Shown: piece by piece, positions 26,583 to 35,417 of the stretch
How positions within the stretch are numbered: position 1 is the first letter of the stretch
How the letters are laid out: each line of letters opens with the position of its first letter
NCBI RefSeq assembly: GCF_000244955.1
Contig: NZ_CM001439.1
Location: 1,950,628 to 2,014,627 of the forward strand
Length of the DNA: 64,000 bases
Direction: 5' to 3'
Source: Saccharomonospora marina XMU15
GTDB taxonomy: Bacteria > Actinomycetota > Actinomycetes > Mycobacteriales > Pseudonocardiaceae
Translations under genes and position numbers: made by a program
The notes under the pieces: model-generated
The model's input: the letters and a program-made list of their open reading frames with translations, nothing else
The model's database searches: none
What the model was told of the DNA's origin: nothing

Positions 26583-26966
26583 ATGTGGTCGGAGGAGTTC
26601 GACAGCAAAATCCTTTATGTACAGACGCACGGCGTTGATGACCCGGGACGATCGGCTACACCGTTCTTCCTCGCGGCATCCGCCGCCGCGATGGACAGCG
26701 AAGTGATGATCTACTTCACGATGTACGGCCCGACGCTGTTGCAGCGTGAGGTGATCGACAAGATCGGTCCCAAGGGCGACCGGGGGCAGCCGCTGCGCCA
26801 CTTCATCGACCAGGCCACCACGCTGGGGGTCCGGCTGCTGGTCTGCCAGCCGTCGCTCGATCTCAACGATCTGGACCTCGACAGCCTGATCGACGGCGTC
26901 GAGATGATCGGCGGTGCGGCCTTCAACGACCTGGCTATCAATGCCGACGCCGTCATCAGCTTCTAG
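26583..26966 (+). CDS. DsrE-family sulfur-transfer protein (short form)
   Basis: A 127-residue DsrE/DsrF-fold protein with an N-terminal strand (ILYVQTHGVDDPGRSATPF), a central amphipathic region and a single cysteine, Cys88, in GVRLLVCQPSL. DsrE proteins carry sulfane sulfur on a conserved cysteine and relay it with TusA. A longer DsrE-like paralogue occurs later in the island (42302). The position between tusA and hdrC1 fits delivery of sulfur to sHdr. Confidence 0.88.
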   Translation: MWSEEFDSKILYVQTHGVDDPGRSATPFFLAASAAAMDSEVMIYFTMYGPTLLQREVIDKIGPKGDRGQPLRHFIDQATTLGVRLLVCQPSLDLNDLDLDSLIDGVEMIGGAAFNDLAINADAVISF

Positions 26967-26978
26967 GGGACAGTGGTC

Positions 26979-27692
26979 GTGACCGAAGCGCTGAGCTACT
27001 ACAAATCTCCCACCGTCGCGGGCTACCCGGACGTGTCGTACGAGGAGAAGTCGCGGTTGTTCGACGAGGTGAAGAGCGACATCCGCTTCTCGGACTACCT
27101 CTACGGCTGCTACGAGTGCGGCATCTGCGTGGCCGCCTGCCCCTCGGCCAGGTTCTACGACTTCAGCCCACGGCGCATCGCGCAGGCCGCCGCCCGCGAG
27201 GACGTCGAACTGATCTACCAGCAGATGCAGGAGGACATCTGGGAGTGCTCGCAGTGCTTCTCCTGCCTGCGCTGCCCTCGCGGGAACAACCCCGGCGGGA
27301 TCATCACGATCATGCGCGAGGTCGCGATCAACAACGGGCTCGCCTCCGCGAAGGAAGCGCTCGAAGGATACTCGCGAATCATCTACAAGATCATGTCCAC
27401 GGGTACGCAGGTGTCGCCTGACATGCTCCAGCCCGACGCGTTCCCCGACTGGGGCCCCGAGACCGGCGACGTTTCGAACAACCTGGACCTGTGGCGCCGC
27501 GCGCTGCCCTCGGAGACGCTGCACACGACGAGCACAGGTTGGGACGTCTCGGACAAGACGCTGGTCGAGCTCTACCTGATCTGGCTGCACACCGGGGCGC
27601 TGGACATGATCGCCGACGTGGACACGAGCCTGCATTCGATCCTGCAAGACGTGATGGAGGAGCGCCTCGAAGAGGAAGGTATCGAGCTATGA
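26979..27692 (+). CDS. shdrC1: sHdr subunit HdrC1
   Basis: A 237-residue HdrC-like iron-sulfur protein with two complete [4Fe-4S] motifs, CYECGICVAACP (Cys44, 47, 50, 54) and CSQCFSCLRCP (Cys90, 93, 96, 99). HdrC relays electrons in the sulfur-oxidising heterodisulfide-reductase-like complex. Two GTG starts exist. The second (26979) is better placed relative to AGGGGA. The stop overlaps hdrB1 (ATGA), showing translational coupling. Confidence 0.9.
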   Translation: MTEALSYYKSPTVAGYPDVSYEEKSRLFDEVKSDIRFSDYLYGCYECGICVAACPSARFYDFSPRRIAQAAAREDVELIYQQMQEDIWECSQCFSCLRCPRGNNPGGIITIMREVAINNGLASAKEALEGYSRIIYKIMSTGTQVSPDMLQPDAFPDWGPETGDVSNNLDLWRRALPSETLHTTSTGWDVSDKTLVELYLIWLHTGALDMIADVDTSLHSILQDVMEERLEEEGIEL

Positions 27693-28879
27693 CCACGATT
27701 CCGGTCGAAGCGCTGTTGCGCAAGAAGGAGCGTTTCGAGCGCGGCGAGGACCACCGAGCGCTGGAAGACCCGAGGGCGGAGCTGCTGCGGCTGGAGGAGC
27801 AGGGCGAGCTCGTAGTGCAGAAGATCCAGGGTGATGTCGTCACGGTGCCCACCAAGTTCGGCAGGGAGAAGCGGATCCAGAAAGGACACCTGTGGCACCA
27901 CAAATCCTGTGGCCAGTGCGGGCACATCCCCGGCTACTCCACTTCGATCTTCTGGGTGATGCGCAAGCTCGGGTACGACTACCACGACCCACGTGACCAG
28001 ACCTCGTGCACCGCGTGGAACTACTACGCCAGCGCCACGTCCAACGTGGCAGCGCAGGCGGCCGTCGCGGTGCGTAACTTCGCGGCGGCACGGGAGACCG
28101 GCTATTTCCCGCTGGTTCACTGCGGAACCTCCTACGGGCACTACAAGGAGGTGCGCGAGGAGTTGCTGTCGCATCCGGAGTTGCGCACCGAGGTGCGGCA
28201 GATCATGGGCAAGCTCGGCAAGGACCTCGTGTTCCCCGAGGAGCTTGTCCACTACTCGGAGTGGTTCTACGCGATGCGTGATGAGATCGCCGCGTTGCAG
28301 ACGAGAGATCTCTCCGGCGTTCGCGTTACGGTGCACCCTGCCTGCCACTACTACAAGCTCGTCGAGGGCGACGCGATCTACGACCCCGACGTCTACGGCG
28401 GTCAACGCACGGCAGTCGTGACCGGTCTGGCGCAGCGGCTCGGTGCCGACGTCCGCGAGTACTCCACGTGGTTCGACTGCTGCGGTTTCGGTTTCCGCCA
28501 CATCCTGGTGCAGCGTGACTTCACCCGATCGTTCGCGACCATGCGCAAGATCGAGGTCATGAAGGAGGAAGCCGACCCCGACGTCGTGCTCACTCACGAC
28601 ACCGGCTGTGTGACCACGTTGGACAAGAGCCAGTTCGCGGCCAAGGCGCACGATCGCAACGTCGGGGTCGCCGTGATGAGCGAGGCGCAGTTCGCGGCAC
28701 TCGCGATGGGCGCGCATCCGTACAAGGTGTGCCAGCTGCACTGGCATTCCGCGGACTACCGGCCGCTGCTGGAGAAGATGGGCATCGACTGGGAGCAGGC
28801 CTGGGCGCAGTTCCAGGAAGGGCTCAAGAAACTGGAAAAGGGCGAGCAACGCTACCTCGACTGGGACGACGTCGACTGA
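27689..28879 (+). CDS. shdrB1: sHdr subunit HdrB1
   Basis: A 396-residue HdrB-like subunit with two cysteine-rich (CCG-type) domains. The first has KSCGQCGH near 74, SCTAWNYYAS near 107 and VHCGTSYGHYK near 145. The second has VHPACHYYKLVE, DCCGFGFRH and HDTGCVTTLDKSQ. In HdrB these ligate unusual [4Fe-4S] clusters that carry out thiol or disulfide chemistry. An N-terminal coiled region of about 65 residues precedes the first domain. It is coupled to hdrC1 and precedes hdrA. Confidence 0.9.
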   Translation: MTTIPVEALLRKKERFERGEDHRALEDPRAELLRLEEQGELVVQKIQGDVVTVPTKFGREKRIQKGHLWHHKSCGQCGHIPGYSTSIFWVMRKLGYDYHDPRDQTSCTAWNYYASATSNVAAQAAVAVRNFAAARETGYFPLVHCGTSYGHYKEVREELLSHPELRTEVRQIMGKLGKDLVFPEELVHYSEWFYAMRDEIAALQTRDLSGVRVTVHPACHYYKLVEGDAIYDPDVYGGQRTAVVTGLAQRLGADVREYSTWFDCCGFGFRHILVQRDFTRSFATMRKIEVMKEEADPDVVLTHDTGCVTTLDKSQFAAKAHDRNVGVAVMSEAQFAALAMGAHPYKVCQLHWHSADYRPLLEKMGIDWEQAWAQFQEGLKKLEKGEQRYLDWDDVD

Positions 28880-28912
28880 GTGCGCCTGCACAACGAACCC
28901 GAGGAAGGTCAG

Positions 28913-29977
28913 ATGGCATCGGACACGGTGGCCGTCATCGGCGGCGGTCCCGGCGGCCTGCGCGCCGCACACGGCATTGCCGAGGTGGGCACGAGAGTCG
29001 TCCTCATCGAGCAACGTGATTTTCTCGGCGGCACCCCGATCGCGGAGAACTACGCGGGCCTCACCCCGCACGGCGAGGCGGCCGAGCCGCAGATGCGACG
29101 CATGGCAGAACTGGTCACCTCGCACCCCCTCGCCGAGGTACGACTCAGCACACGTGTGACCGGCGTCGAAGGCGAGCCGGGCGCGTTCACGTTGGTTGTG
29201 GACGGCCCGGAAGGGGCCCAGCGAGTCGACTGCGGCGCAGTCGTGGTCGCGACGGGTTTCCAGCACTTCGATCCCGGGCGGGAAACCCAGATGTACGGCT
29301 ACTACGAGTTTCCCGACGTGATCGCGTTGCAGGACCTCGAGGCGATGCTCAAGGAGCATCGGGTCGTGCGGCCGTCGAACGGGAAGCCGCCGCAGCGGCT
29401 GTGCTTCATCCAGTGTGTCGGCAGCAGGGACCGCCAGATCGGCAACGAGTACTGCTCCAAGGTCTGCTGTGGAGTCGCCTCGAAGGAGGCGATCGAGGTG
29501 CGAGAACTCCTGCCCGACTGCAAGGTCTACATCTTCTACATCGACATGCGGATGTACGGGTACTGGGAGAGTCAGATCTACTGGCCGGCACAGGAGAAGC
29601 ACCACGTCCAGTACGTCAAGGGCATCGTCACCGAGGTGCTGCCCAAGGGCGACCAGCTGATCGTACGTGGCGAGGACACCACGATGGGCCGTCCGATGGA
29701 GATCCCGATGGACGTGGTTGTCCTCTCGGTGGGCATGGAACCCTCGGCGGGCACGCGAGAGATGGCCGGACTGCTCGGGGTCGGGCAGAACAGGTACGGG
29801 TTCATCGACTCGCCCGGCGCACCACTGGATCCGGTGTCGACAGACCGCGAGGGGATCTTCGCCTGTGGCGCCGCGCTCGGTCCTGCCGACCTGGAGGACA
29901 CCGTCTCCTCGGCCTCCAACGCGGCGATACGGGCCGTGTCCTTCGTCCGCTCGCGCGCCGCCGCGCCCGCGAGCTGA
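28913..29977 (+). CDS. shdrA: sHdr subunit HdrA (FAD and Fe-S)
   Basis: A 354-residue HdrA-like flavoprotein with the FAD motif VAVIGGGPGGLRAAHG (residues 7-21). It carries a four-cysteine cluster segment, CFIQCVGSRDRQIGNEYC and the following SKVCC, around residues 165-185. It is the central flavin subunit joining HdrB/HdrC in sHdr and is short compared with methanogen HdrA. The ATG at 28913 is preceded by AGGAAGG; an in-frame GTG at 28880 is less likely. The acidic C-terminal part, GIFACGAALGPADLEDTVSS, is the second FAD-binding segment. Confidence 0.9.
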   Translation: MASDTVAVIGGGPGGLRAAHGIAEVGTRVVLIEQRDFLGGTPIAENYAGLTPHGEAAEPQMRRMAELVTSHPLAEVRLSTRVTGVEGEPGAFTLVVDGPEGAQRVDCGAVVVATGFQHFDPGRETQMYGYYEFPDVIALQDLEAMLKEHRVVRPSNGKPPQRLCFIQCVGSRDRQIGNEYCSKVCCGVASKEAIEVRELLPDCKVYIFYIDMRMYGYWESQIYWPAQEKHHVQYVKGIVTEVLPKGDQLIVRGEDTTMGRPMEIPMDVVVLSVGMEPSAGTREMAGLLGVGQNRYGFIDSPGAPLDPVSTDREGIFACGAALGPADLEDTVSSASNAAIRAVSFVRSRAAAPAS

Positions 29978-29993
29978 GGCGAGGGGTACCGCG

Positions 29994-30722
29994 ATGCCCG
30001 GTCCCGTGGTCGACACTCCCAGCGCGCAGGAGTTCGTGCGGGAGATATCCGGCCGGATGCCGATGGCCGAACTCGAGGTCATCGCAGCCGATGTCGAGCG
30101 CAAGTCGGTGCTGCTGCGTGAACTGCTGTCCCAGCCGTGCGCCCTGGACCGGGCGGGGCTGCGCCTCGTGCTGCGCAACGTGTTCGGCACGAGGCGACAG
30201 GCAGACAGTATCCTCGACGCGGTCACTCCCAACCGGCTCGCGGCGGCCATCGACGACCTGCTCCACTCCCAGGGCGGGCTGGAACAGCGGTTCGAGCGGT
30301 TCGACGCCGTACTCGCCCCGTTCACCGACCGCGGATTCGACCTGCCGGGGGAGTTGCTGCACTTCACCTTCCCCGACCGCTACTGGCTGTGGACCCGGTG
30401 GGTGTGGGACCCGGCCGTCGAGACCGGCGCGCTGCGGCTCGTGGTCACCGACGACGTCGAACTGCACGCCGGCTCCTCCCGCGGGCAGACCTACCTTTCG
30501 GTGGGGCAGGCGATGGCGTTCGTCGACGAGACGGGCAAGGCGGCGGGCTTCACCACCGCGGGTCCTGGCCTGTTCGGCACCGACGTCTTCCTCGCCGCCG
30601 TCTACGGCATCTACCTCTACACCGTGCTGCGGATGCGCATGACCCAGGAGTTCAACCGGGTGGTGCCGCCGCTGCCCGACCTTGTCCGCCGCCTGCTTGG
30701 CGTCTACCGTCTGGAGGTCTGA
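29994..30722 (+). CDS. sHdr-associated hypothetical protein ('hyp')
   Basis: A 242-residue protein of unknown fold. The first 90 residues are helical. The rest contains the conserved-looking blocks RYWLWTRWVWDPAVETGALR, TYLSVGQAMAFVDETGKAAG and the following FTTAGPGLFGTDVFLAAV. There is one cysteine near the N-terminus and no cofactor motif. An uncharacterised gene occupies this position, between hdrA and hdrC2/hdrB2, in known shdr clusters, so it is probably an accessory or structural component. It is separated from hdrA by 16 bases and from the next gene by three. Confidence 0.8.
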   Translation: MPGPVVDTPSAQEFVREISGRMPMAELEVIAADVERKSVLLRELLSQPCALDRAGLRLVLRNVFGTRRQADSILDAVTPNRLAAAIDDLLHSQGGLEQRFERFDAVLAPFTDRGFDLPGELLHFTFPDRYWLWTRWVWDPAVETGALRLVVTDDVELHAGSSRGQTYLSVGQAMAFVDETGKAAGFTTAGPGLFGTDVFLAAVYGIYLYTVLRMRMTQEFNRVVPPLPDLVRRLLGVYRLEV

Positions 30723-30725
30723 ACC

Positions 30726-32024
30726 ATGCCCATTTCCGGGCGCAAGGTTCCGCCCCACGCAATCGAGAAGGAACAAGCCACCGTCGCCTCGTCGATCTCC
30801 GGCAGGGAGGTCGAGCTGCCCGCGATGTGGAACCGCATGTTCGAACCCCGCGTGCTCACCGAGCACGGGCCGGACGGTTTCGCCAAGCTCGCCGAACTAC
30901 CCGGCGCGGAGTCGCTGGAATGGTGCTACGGCTGCGGCAAGTGCATTCCGGTCTGCCCCGTCGACGTGGTCGGCGAGTACGGGCCCCGCAAGCTGCACCG
31001 AAAGGTGCAGACCGGATTCGACCTGCTCTCCGATCCCGACCTGTGGCTGTGCACCAGCTGCGGCAACTGCCTTCGGGTCTGCCCGAAGGAGGTCGACATG
31101 ATCCAGATCGTGCCTGCCGCCAGGGAGGCCGCACTCACCGAAGGCAACGTTCCCGGCGAACTGCAGGACGTGTTCGAGAAGACGTTCCGCTACGGCAACG
31201 CGCTGGGCGAGAACCCCCGGCGGCGGGCACAGTGGACGCGCGACGCGGGCGTAGGGGTCCGGATCCTGCCGAAGGAACCCGGGCCGGTGGACGTGTTGTT
31301 CTATGTGGAGGACTACTGGAGCTACCACCCGCGCGGTCAGGAGGCCGCACGTGCCTTCGCGCGGGTCGCGCACGCGCTGGACATCGACTGGGCGATTCTC
31401 GGGCACGAGGAGAAGACCCTCGGCGACTCGCAGCGCCTGGCGGGGGAGAAGGGCCTGTTCGACGCACTGGTCGAGGACGTGACGGCAACGCTGGCGAAGT
31501 ACGAGTTCAACCGGATCGTCACCCCCGACCCGCACGGCTTCAACGCGCTGGTCAAGGAGTATCCCAAGCGTGGCCACGAGTTCGACGCGCTGCACTACAC
31601 GCAGCTGCTCGCGCCGCTGGTCGACCGGATCAGTTGGGCGAAAGAGTTGCCGTACACGGTGACCTTCCACGATCCGTGCTACCTGGGCAGGCACAACGGT
31701 GAGTACGACGCTCCCCGCACCCTCATCAACGCGATCCCCGGTATCGAGCTGCGGGAGATGGGCCGGTGCAGGCAGAACGGGTACTGCTGCGGCGGTGGCG
31801 GCGGCGGGATGTGGCTGGACGGCTTCACCCGCGACTACACCAGTGAGCGACTGTCGGAACGGCGTGTGCGGGAGGCCGCCGAGACCGGCGCCGACATGCT
31901 CGTGGTGTGCTGCCCCTACGAGGTCTCTCGGTTCGAGGACGCGGCCAAGTCCACCGGAAACGCTCAGCTGAAGGTCCGCGACATCATCGAGCTCATCGAC
32001 GAGGCGATGGGGCATGGGGGGTAG
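30726..32024 (+). CDS. shdrC2B2: sHdr HdrC2-HdrB2 fusion (HdrD-like)
   Basis: A 432-residue fusion. The HdrC part has two [4Fe-4S] motifs, CYGCGKCIPVCP (Cys67-77) and CTSCGNCLRVCP (Cys109-119). The HdrB part has only one full cysteine-rich domain at the C-terminus (HDPCYLGRHNG, then YCCGGGGGGMW and CCPYEVSRF). The equivalent N-terminal CCG domain is present by length (about 185-290) but has lost its cysteines. Separate hdrC2 and hdrB2 genes are the common arrangement elsewhere, so the fusion and degenerate domain are notable. Confidence 0.88.
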   Translation: MPISGRKVPPHAIEKEQATVASSISGREVELPAMWNRMFEPRVLTEHGPDGFAKLAELPGAESLEWCYGCGKCIPVCPVDVVGEYGPRKLHRKVQTGFDLLSDPDLWLCTSCGNCLRVCPKEVDMIQIVPAAREAALTEGNVPGELQDVFEKTFRYGNALGENPRRRAQWTRDAGVGVRILPKEPGPVDVLFYVEDYWSYHPRGQEAARAFARVAHALDIDWAILGHEEKTLGDSQRLAGEKGLFDALVEDVTATLAKYEFNRIVTPDPHGFNALVKEYPKRGHEFDALHYTQLLAPLVDRISWAKELPYTVTFHDPCYLGRHNGEYDAPRTLINAIPGIELREMGRCRQNGYCCGGGGGGMWLDGFTRDYTSERLSERRVREAAETGADMLVVCCPYEVSRFEDAAKSTGNAQLKVRDIIELIDEAMGHGG

Positions 32025-32838
32025 CGGGCTGCGGGTGATCGACTTCGGCCGAGCCTCCGCGCTGCGTTCACAGACGCTCTGGCACGCGGTCGCTTACGGC
32101 GTGTCGGAGGGCGCCCCGCCGACGCTTTCCTTCGTCCGCCCCGCCGAGCCCTACGTGTGCCTTGGCTACCACCGGCGGCTGGACGAGGTGGACGAGAAGT
32201 ACTGCGCGGCACAGGGACTGCCGGTGTTGCGCCGGATGGTCGGCGGTGGGCCGGTCTATCTCGATTCCGACCAGCTGTTCTTCCAGATCTGCCTGCCACA
32301 GGACAGTGTCTCGCCCGCGCGCTCCGCCGCGATCCGCGATCTGCTCACGCCCGCCGTCGCCGCGTACCGGGCCGCCGGTGTTGTGGCGGCGGAGCTGGAC
32401 GCAAATCTCGAGATCAGTCTCGGGGACCGCAAGATCTGCGGGCACGGCGCGGGCCAGATCGAGGACGCCGTCGTGGTGTGCGGGAACCTCATCGAGCGGT
32501 TCGACCACGAGCGAGCCACCTCGGTGTTGCGGATGCCGGACGGTGTCGACCGCGCCGAGGTGCTACGCCTGATGCGCCGCTACGTCGCGGCGACGCCCGC
32601 GGACCCGGCGGCCTTCAAGCAGGCGGCGGCGCGCGCCTACGCCCGCGCACTCGGGCTCCGGGCCGAGCCCGGCGACCTCACCAGCGGTGAACGCGCGGCG
32701 CTTGCCGAGCTGGATGCCCGGTTCAGCAGCGAGGAGTGGACGGCCGGGCCGGGCTCGCGGGCGGCGAGACCCCCGGACGGAATCAAGATCAGGGCCGGTG
32801 TCTGGGTCGGCACGACGAAACAGAAGGGCCAGTCATGA
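32014..32838 (+). CDS. lipoate-protein ligase-like protein (single domain)
   Basis: A 274-residue BPL/LplA-family catalytic domain. The substrate loop LRRMVGGGPVYLDSDQLF has GGG, with Asp in place of the more usual His, and the adenylate-binding Lys is Lys140 in GDRKICGHGAGQIED. It lacks the accessory C-terminal domain. It starts inside the end of hdrC2B2 (11-base overlap) and ends overlapping lbpA. It likely attaches lipoate or octanoate to LbpA. The division of work with the larger ligase at 34291 is unknown. Confidence 0.85.
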   Translation: MGGSGLRVIDFGRASALRSQTLWHAVAYGVSEGAPPTLSFVRPAEPYVCLGYHRRLDEVDEKYCAAQGLPVLRRMVGGGPVYLDSDQLFFQICLPQDSVSPARSAAIRDLLTPAVAAYRAAGVVAAELDANLEISLGDRKICGHGAGQIEDAVVVCGNLIERFDHERATSVLRMPDGVDRAEVLRLMRRYVAATPADPAAFKQAAARAYARALGLRAEPGDLTSGERAALAELDARFSSEEWTAGPGSRAARPPDGIKIRAGVWVGTTKQKGQS

Positions 32839-33314
32839 CGAACACCCACATCGCCGGCGGTGGTGCGCTGGTCGAGATCCGTGGCTACCCGGTGGCCTTG
32901 GATCGGATGTACGACCCCGAGACGCACGTCTGGGCGAAGCCGATCGCACCGGGCAGGCTGCGTCTGGGGCTGGACCCGCTCGGGGTGGAGACGAGCGGGA
33001 CACTCGCGCAGCTGTCGCTGGCCGAACCCGGCGAGCGGCTGGTACGCGGCAAGGCGTTCGGGCAACTGGAGGCGGCGAAGTTCGTCGGACCGCTTCTCAG
33101 CCCGCTGTCCGGCACCGCGCTGACGGTCAACGAGGCCGTGCTCGCCGACCCGGGGTTGGTGGAGTCCGATCCGTTCGGGGCGGGCTGGCTGCTGGAGCTG
33201 GCCCATGACGAGGCCGCCGAGTTCTCGGCACTGCTGTCGCAGCCAGAGGAGATCAGGGACTGGTTCGCGCGCAAGGTCGACGACTTCCGGCTGCGGGGCG
33301 TGATCGCCGAATGA
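32835..33314 (+). CDS. lbpA: lipoate-binding protein LbpA, copy 1 (GcvH-like)
   Basis: A 159-residue GcvH-like lipoyl carrier. The modified lysine is Lys82 in FGQLEAAKFVG, between the two halves of the lipoyl barrel (PETHVWAKPIAPG to VESDPFGAGWLLEL). In sHdr bacteria LbpA carries the lipoyl arm on which sulfur is oxidised. It differs from the two other copies in the island by a longer N-terminus and a C-terminal tail of about 30 residues. ATGA and ATG overlaps tie it to the ligase before it and lipS1 after it. Confidence 0.9.
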   Translation: MTNTHIAGGGALVEIRGYPVALDRMYDPETHVWAKPIAPGRLRLGLDPLGVETSGTLAQLSLAEPGERLVRGKAFGQLEAAKFVGPLLSPLSGTALTVNEAVLADPGLVESDPFGAGWLLELAHDEAAEFSALLSQPEEIRDWFARKVDDFRLRGVIAE

Positions 33315-34294
33315 GCACCGAAACGGCGAGCGCCTTCGCGGTACGCCAGGCCCACTTTCCCGACGTGATCGACTTCTTCGCACCCGGGTTGAAACGCTGG
33401 CAGACCCAGGAATGGCAGCCGAGCAACCCGCGCCGGTTCCTTCCGGTCTCGGTCACCGGCTCGGCCTGCGCGCTCAGCTGCGACCACTGCCAGACCAAGG
33501 TGCTCGAGGGCATGGTGTCGGTGAAGGCGGAGGAGGACCTCTTCGCGCTGGCGCGGCGGTTGCGGGCGCAGGGCAGCGAGGGACTCCTGGTCTCCGGCGG
33601 CTCGACACGCTCCGGCGGGGTGCCGCTGCTGCCGCACCTGCGGCACATCCCGCGCATCCGCGAGGAACTCGGGATGAAAGTGATCGTCCACTCCGGAGTG
33701 GTGTCACCGGAGCTGGCCGCGGGACTGGCCGACGCGGGCGTCGACGGGGTGATGCTCGACATCATCGGCGCGGACGAGACGATCCGCGACGTCTACCACC
33801 TGGACCTCACCGTCGCCGACTTCGACCGGGCGCTGGGGCTGCTGGCCGAGCGGGAACTGCGCATCATCCCGCACATCGTGCTCGGCCTGCACTACGGCCG
33901 GTTTCTCGGCGAGTACCGGGCACTGGACATCATCACCCGGCATCCGGTGTCCACCATCATCCTGGTCGTCCTGGTGCCCCTGGTGGGCACCCCGATGGCG
34001 CACCTGCCACCGCCACCCGTCGCCGACGTCACCGAGTTCTTCCGGGCCACCCGGCTGGCCGCGCCCGCGACCACGGTGAACCTGGGTTGCGCGCGGCCGC
34101 TGGGCCCCGCCAAGACCGAACTCGACCAGGCGGCCATCGACCTCGGCCTCAACGGCATCGCCTATCCCGCTGACGGGGCGATCGCATACGCCAAGTCGCG
34201 GGGACTGGAACCCAGGCTGTTCGAGTACTGCTGCTCGCTGACGTGGACCGGCGACTCCGAAGTCGCCTACCGCACGGTGGAGGTGGCCTCGTGA
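33311..34294 (+). CDS. lipS1: radical SAM lipoate synthase LipS1
   Basis: A 327-residue radical SAM protein with the CALSCDHC motif (Cys53, 57, 60) and a SAM-binding segment EGLLVSGGSTRSGG. A late cysteine pair (FEYCCSLTW) could help ligate the auxiliary cluster that donates sulfur. LipS1 and LipS2 together insert the two sulfur atoms into protein-bound octanoate in the sHdr-associated lipoate route. Being adjacent to lbpA, a second ligase and lipS2 makes the assignment strong. Confidence 0.88.
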   Translation: MSTETASAFAVRQAHFPDVIDFFAPGLKRWQTQEWQPSNPRRFLPVSVTGSACALSCDHCQTKVLEGMVSVKAEEDLFALARRLRAQGSEGLLVSGGSTRSGGVPLLPHLRHIPRIREELGMKVIVHSGVVSPELAAGLADAGVDGVMLDIIGADETIRDVYHLDLTVADFDRALGLLAERELRIIPHIVLGLHYGRFLGEYRALDIITRHPVSTIILVVLVPLVGTPMAHLPPPPVADVTEFFRATRLAAPATTVNLGCARPLGPAKTELDQAAIDLGLNGIAYPADGAIAYAKSRGLEPRLFEYCCSLTWTGDSEVAYRTVEVAS

Positions 34295-35403
34295 CCACGC
34301 GATGGAGGCTGCTCAGCGACGACGCCGTCGGTGCCGCCGAGGGGCTGGCGCTGGACGAGGCGCTGCTGGCCGGATACGCCCGCGACGAACGCCCCCGCCC
34401 GCCGACGCTGCGGCTGTACACCTACCGCGACCACTGCGCGCTGATCGGGCGGTACCAGAACCTGGCCGCCGAGGTCGACCTGGCCGCCTGCCGCCGCACC
34501 GGCACCGACGTGAGCCGCCGCCCCACCGGCGGTGGCGCCATCATCATGGGCGCGGGCCAGCTCGGGGTTGCGCTGATCGACCGCGCGCCGGTCGGCAAGC
34601 GACCGCGCGAGATCATCGAGGACTGCTCGGCCGCGGTGAGCGCGGGCCTGGCCGAACTCGGTATCACAGCGACGTTTCGCGGCAAGAACGACCTGGAGGC
34701 CGCTGGCCGAAAGATCGCGGGGCTCGGCCTCTACATCGACGAGGGCGGCGGCATGCTGTTCCACGCCAGCGTGCTCGCCGACCTCGACATCGAGTTCATG
34801 CTCGAGGTACTGCGCATACCCGTGGCCAAACTGGCGGACAAGGCGGTCGCCGCCGTGGGGGAGCGGGTGACGACCGTGACGCGCGAGACCGGGAAGGCAC
34901 ACGACGGCACCACGGTGCGTGAGTCCGCCGCGCTCGGTTTCGCCAAGGCGTTCGGCGTCGAACTCGTGCCCGGCTCGGCAGAGCGGGCCGAGCTGGACCG
35001 CGCGGCCGGGCTCGCCCGCGACAAGTACCGGGCGCGGTCCTGGTTGTCGGAGCAGGGTGCGATCCCGGACGGCAGCGGCTCGGCCCTGCTGAAGACACCC
35101 GAGGGTTTGCTGCGGATCTACCTTTCCACCCACGGCGACCTCGTCAAGAGCGCGGTCGTGGTCGGCGACTTCGCGATACTGCCACCCGCGGTGGGCAGGC
35201 TGGAGGCGCAGCTGCGCTGGCAGCGACTCGACCCCGATGCGGTCGGCCGGATCGTGTCCACCTCCGGTGCCGACCGTGCGCTGGGTGTCACCGCCGACCG
35301 GCTGGCCGAAACCGTACTGACCGCCGGGCGGCAGGCCGGTGAGCTGGCCGCCGCCGTTCCCGCGCGTTCGGCTGGTTCCTGCTATTTCCCGGAATCGAAG
35401 TGA
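34291..35403 (+). CDS. lipoate-protein ligase with C-terminal domain (sLpl type)
   Basis: A 370-residue LplA-family protein. The catalytic domain has RRPTGGGAIIMGAG and the catalytic Lys141 in AAGRKIAGLGLY. From about residue 240 an extra C-terminal domain (LLKTPEGLLRIYLSTHGDLV) resembles the LplB-type accessory domain, so it may be a fused two-domain ligase of the sLpl(AB) type described beside LipS1/LipS2. GTG at 34291 overlaps lipS1. It probably loads octanoate or lipoate onto LbpA. Confidence 0.88.
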   Translation: MTTRWRLLSDDAVGAAEGLALDEALLAGYARDERPRPPTLRLYTYRDHCALIGRYQNLAAEVDLAACRRTGTDVSRRPTGGGAIIMGAGQLGVALIDRAPVGKRPREIIEDCSAAVSAGLAELGITATFRGKNDLEAAGRKIAGLGLYIDEGGGMLFHASVLADLDIEFMLEVLRIPVAKLADKAVAAVGERVTTVTRETGKAHDGTTVRESAALGFAKAFGVELVPGSAERAELDRAAGLARDKYRARSWLSEQGAIPDGSGSALLKTPEGLLRIYLSTHGDLVKSAVVVGDFAILPPAVGRLEAQLRWQRLDPDAVGRIVSTSGADRALGVTADRLAETVLTAGRQAGELAAAVPARSAGSCYFPESK

Positions 35404-35417
35404 AAGGGGCCGATTCG

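Noticed and set aside
27572-30367. 931-residue open frame on the minus strand
   Set aside because: It lies antisense to hdrC1, hdrB1, hdrA and hyp, whose products have clear cofactor motifs. The antisense frame has no domain and is a GC-bias artefact.
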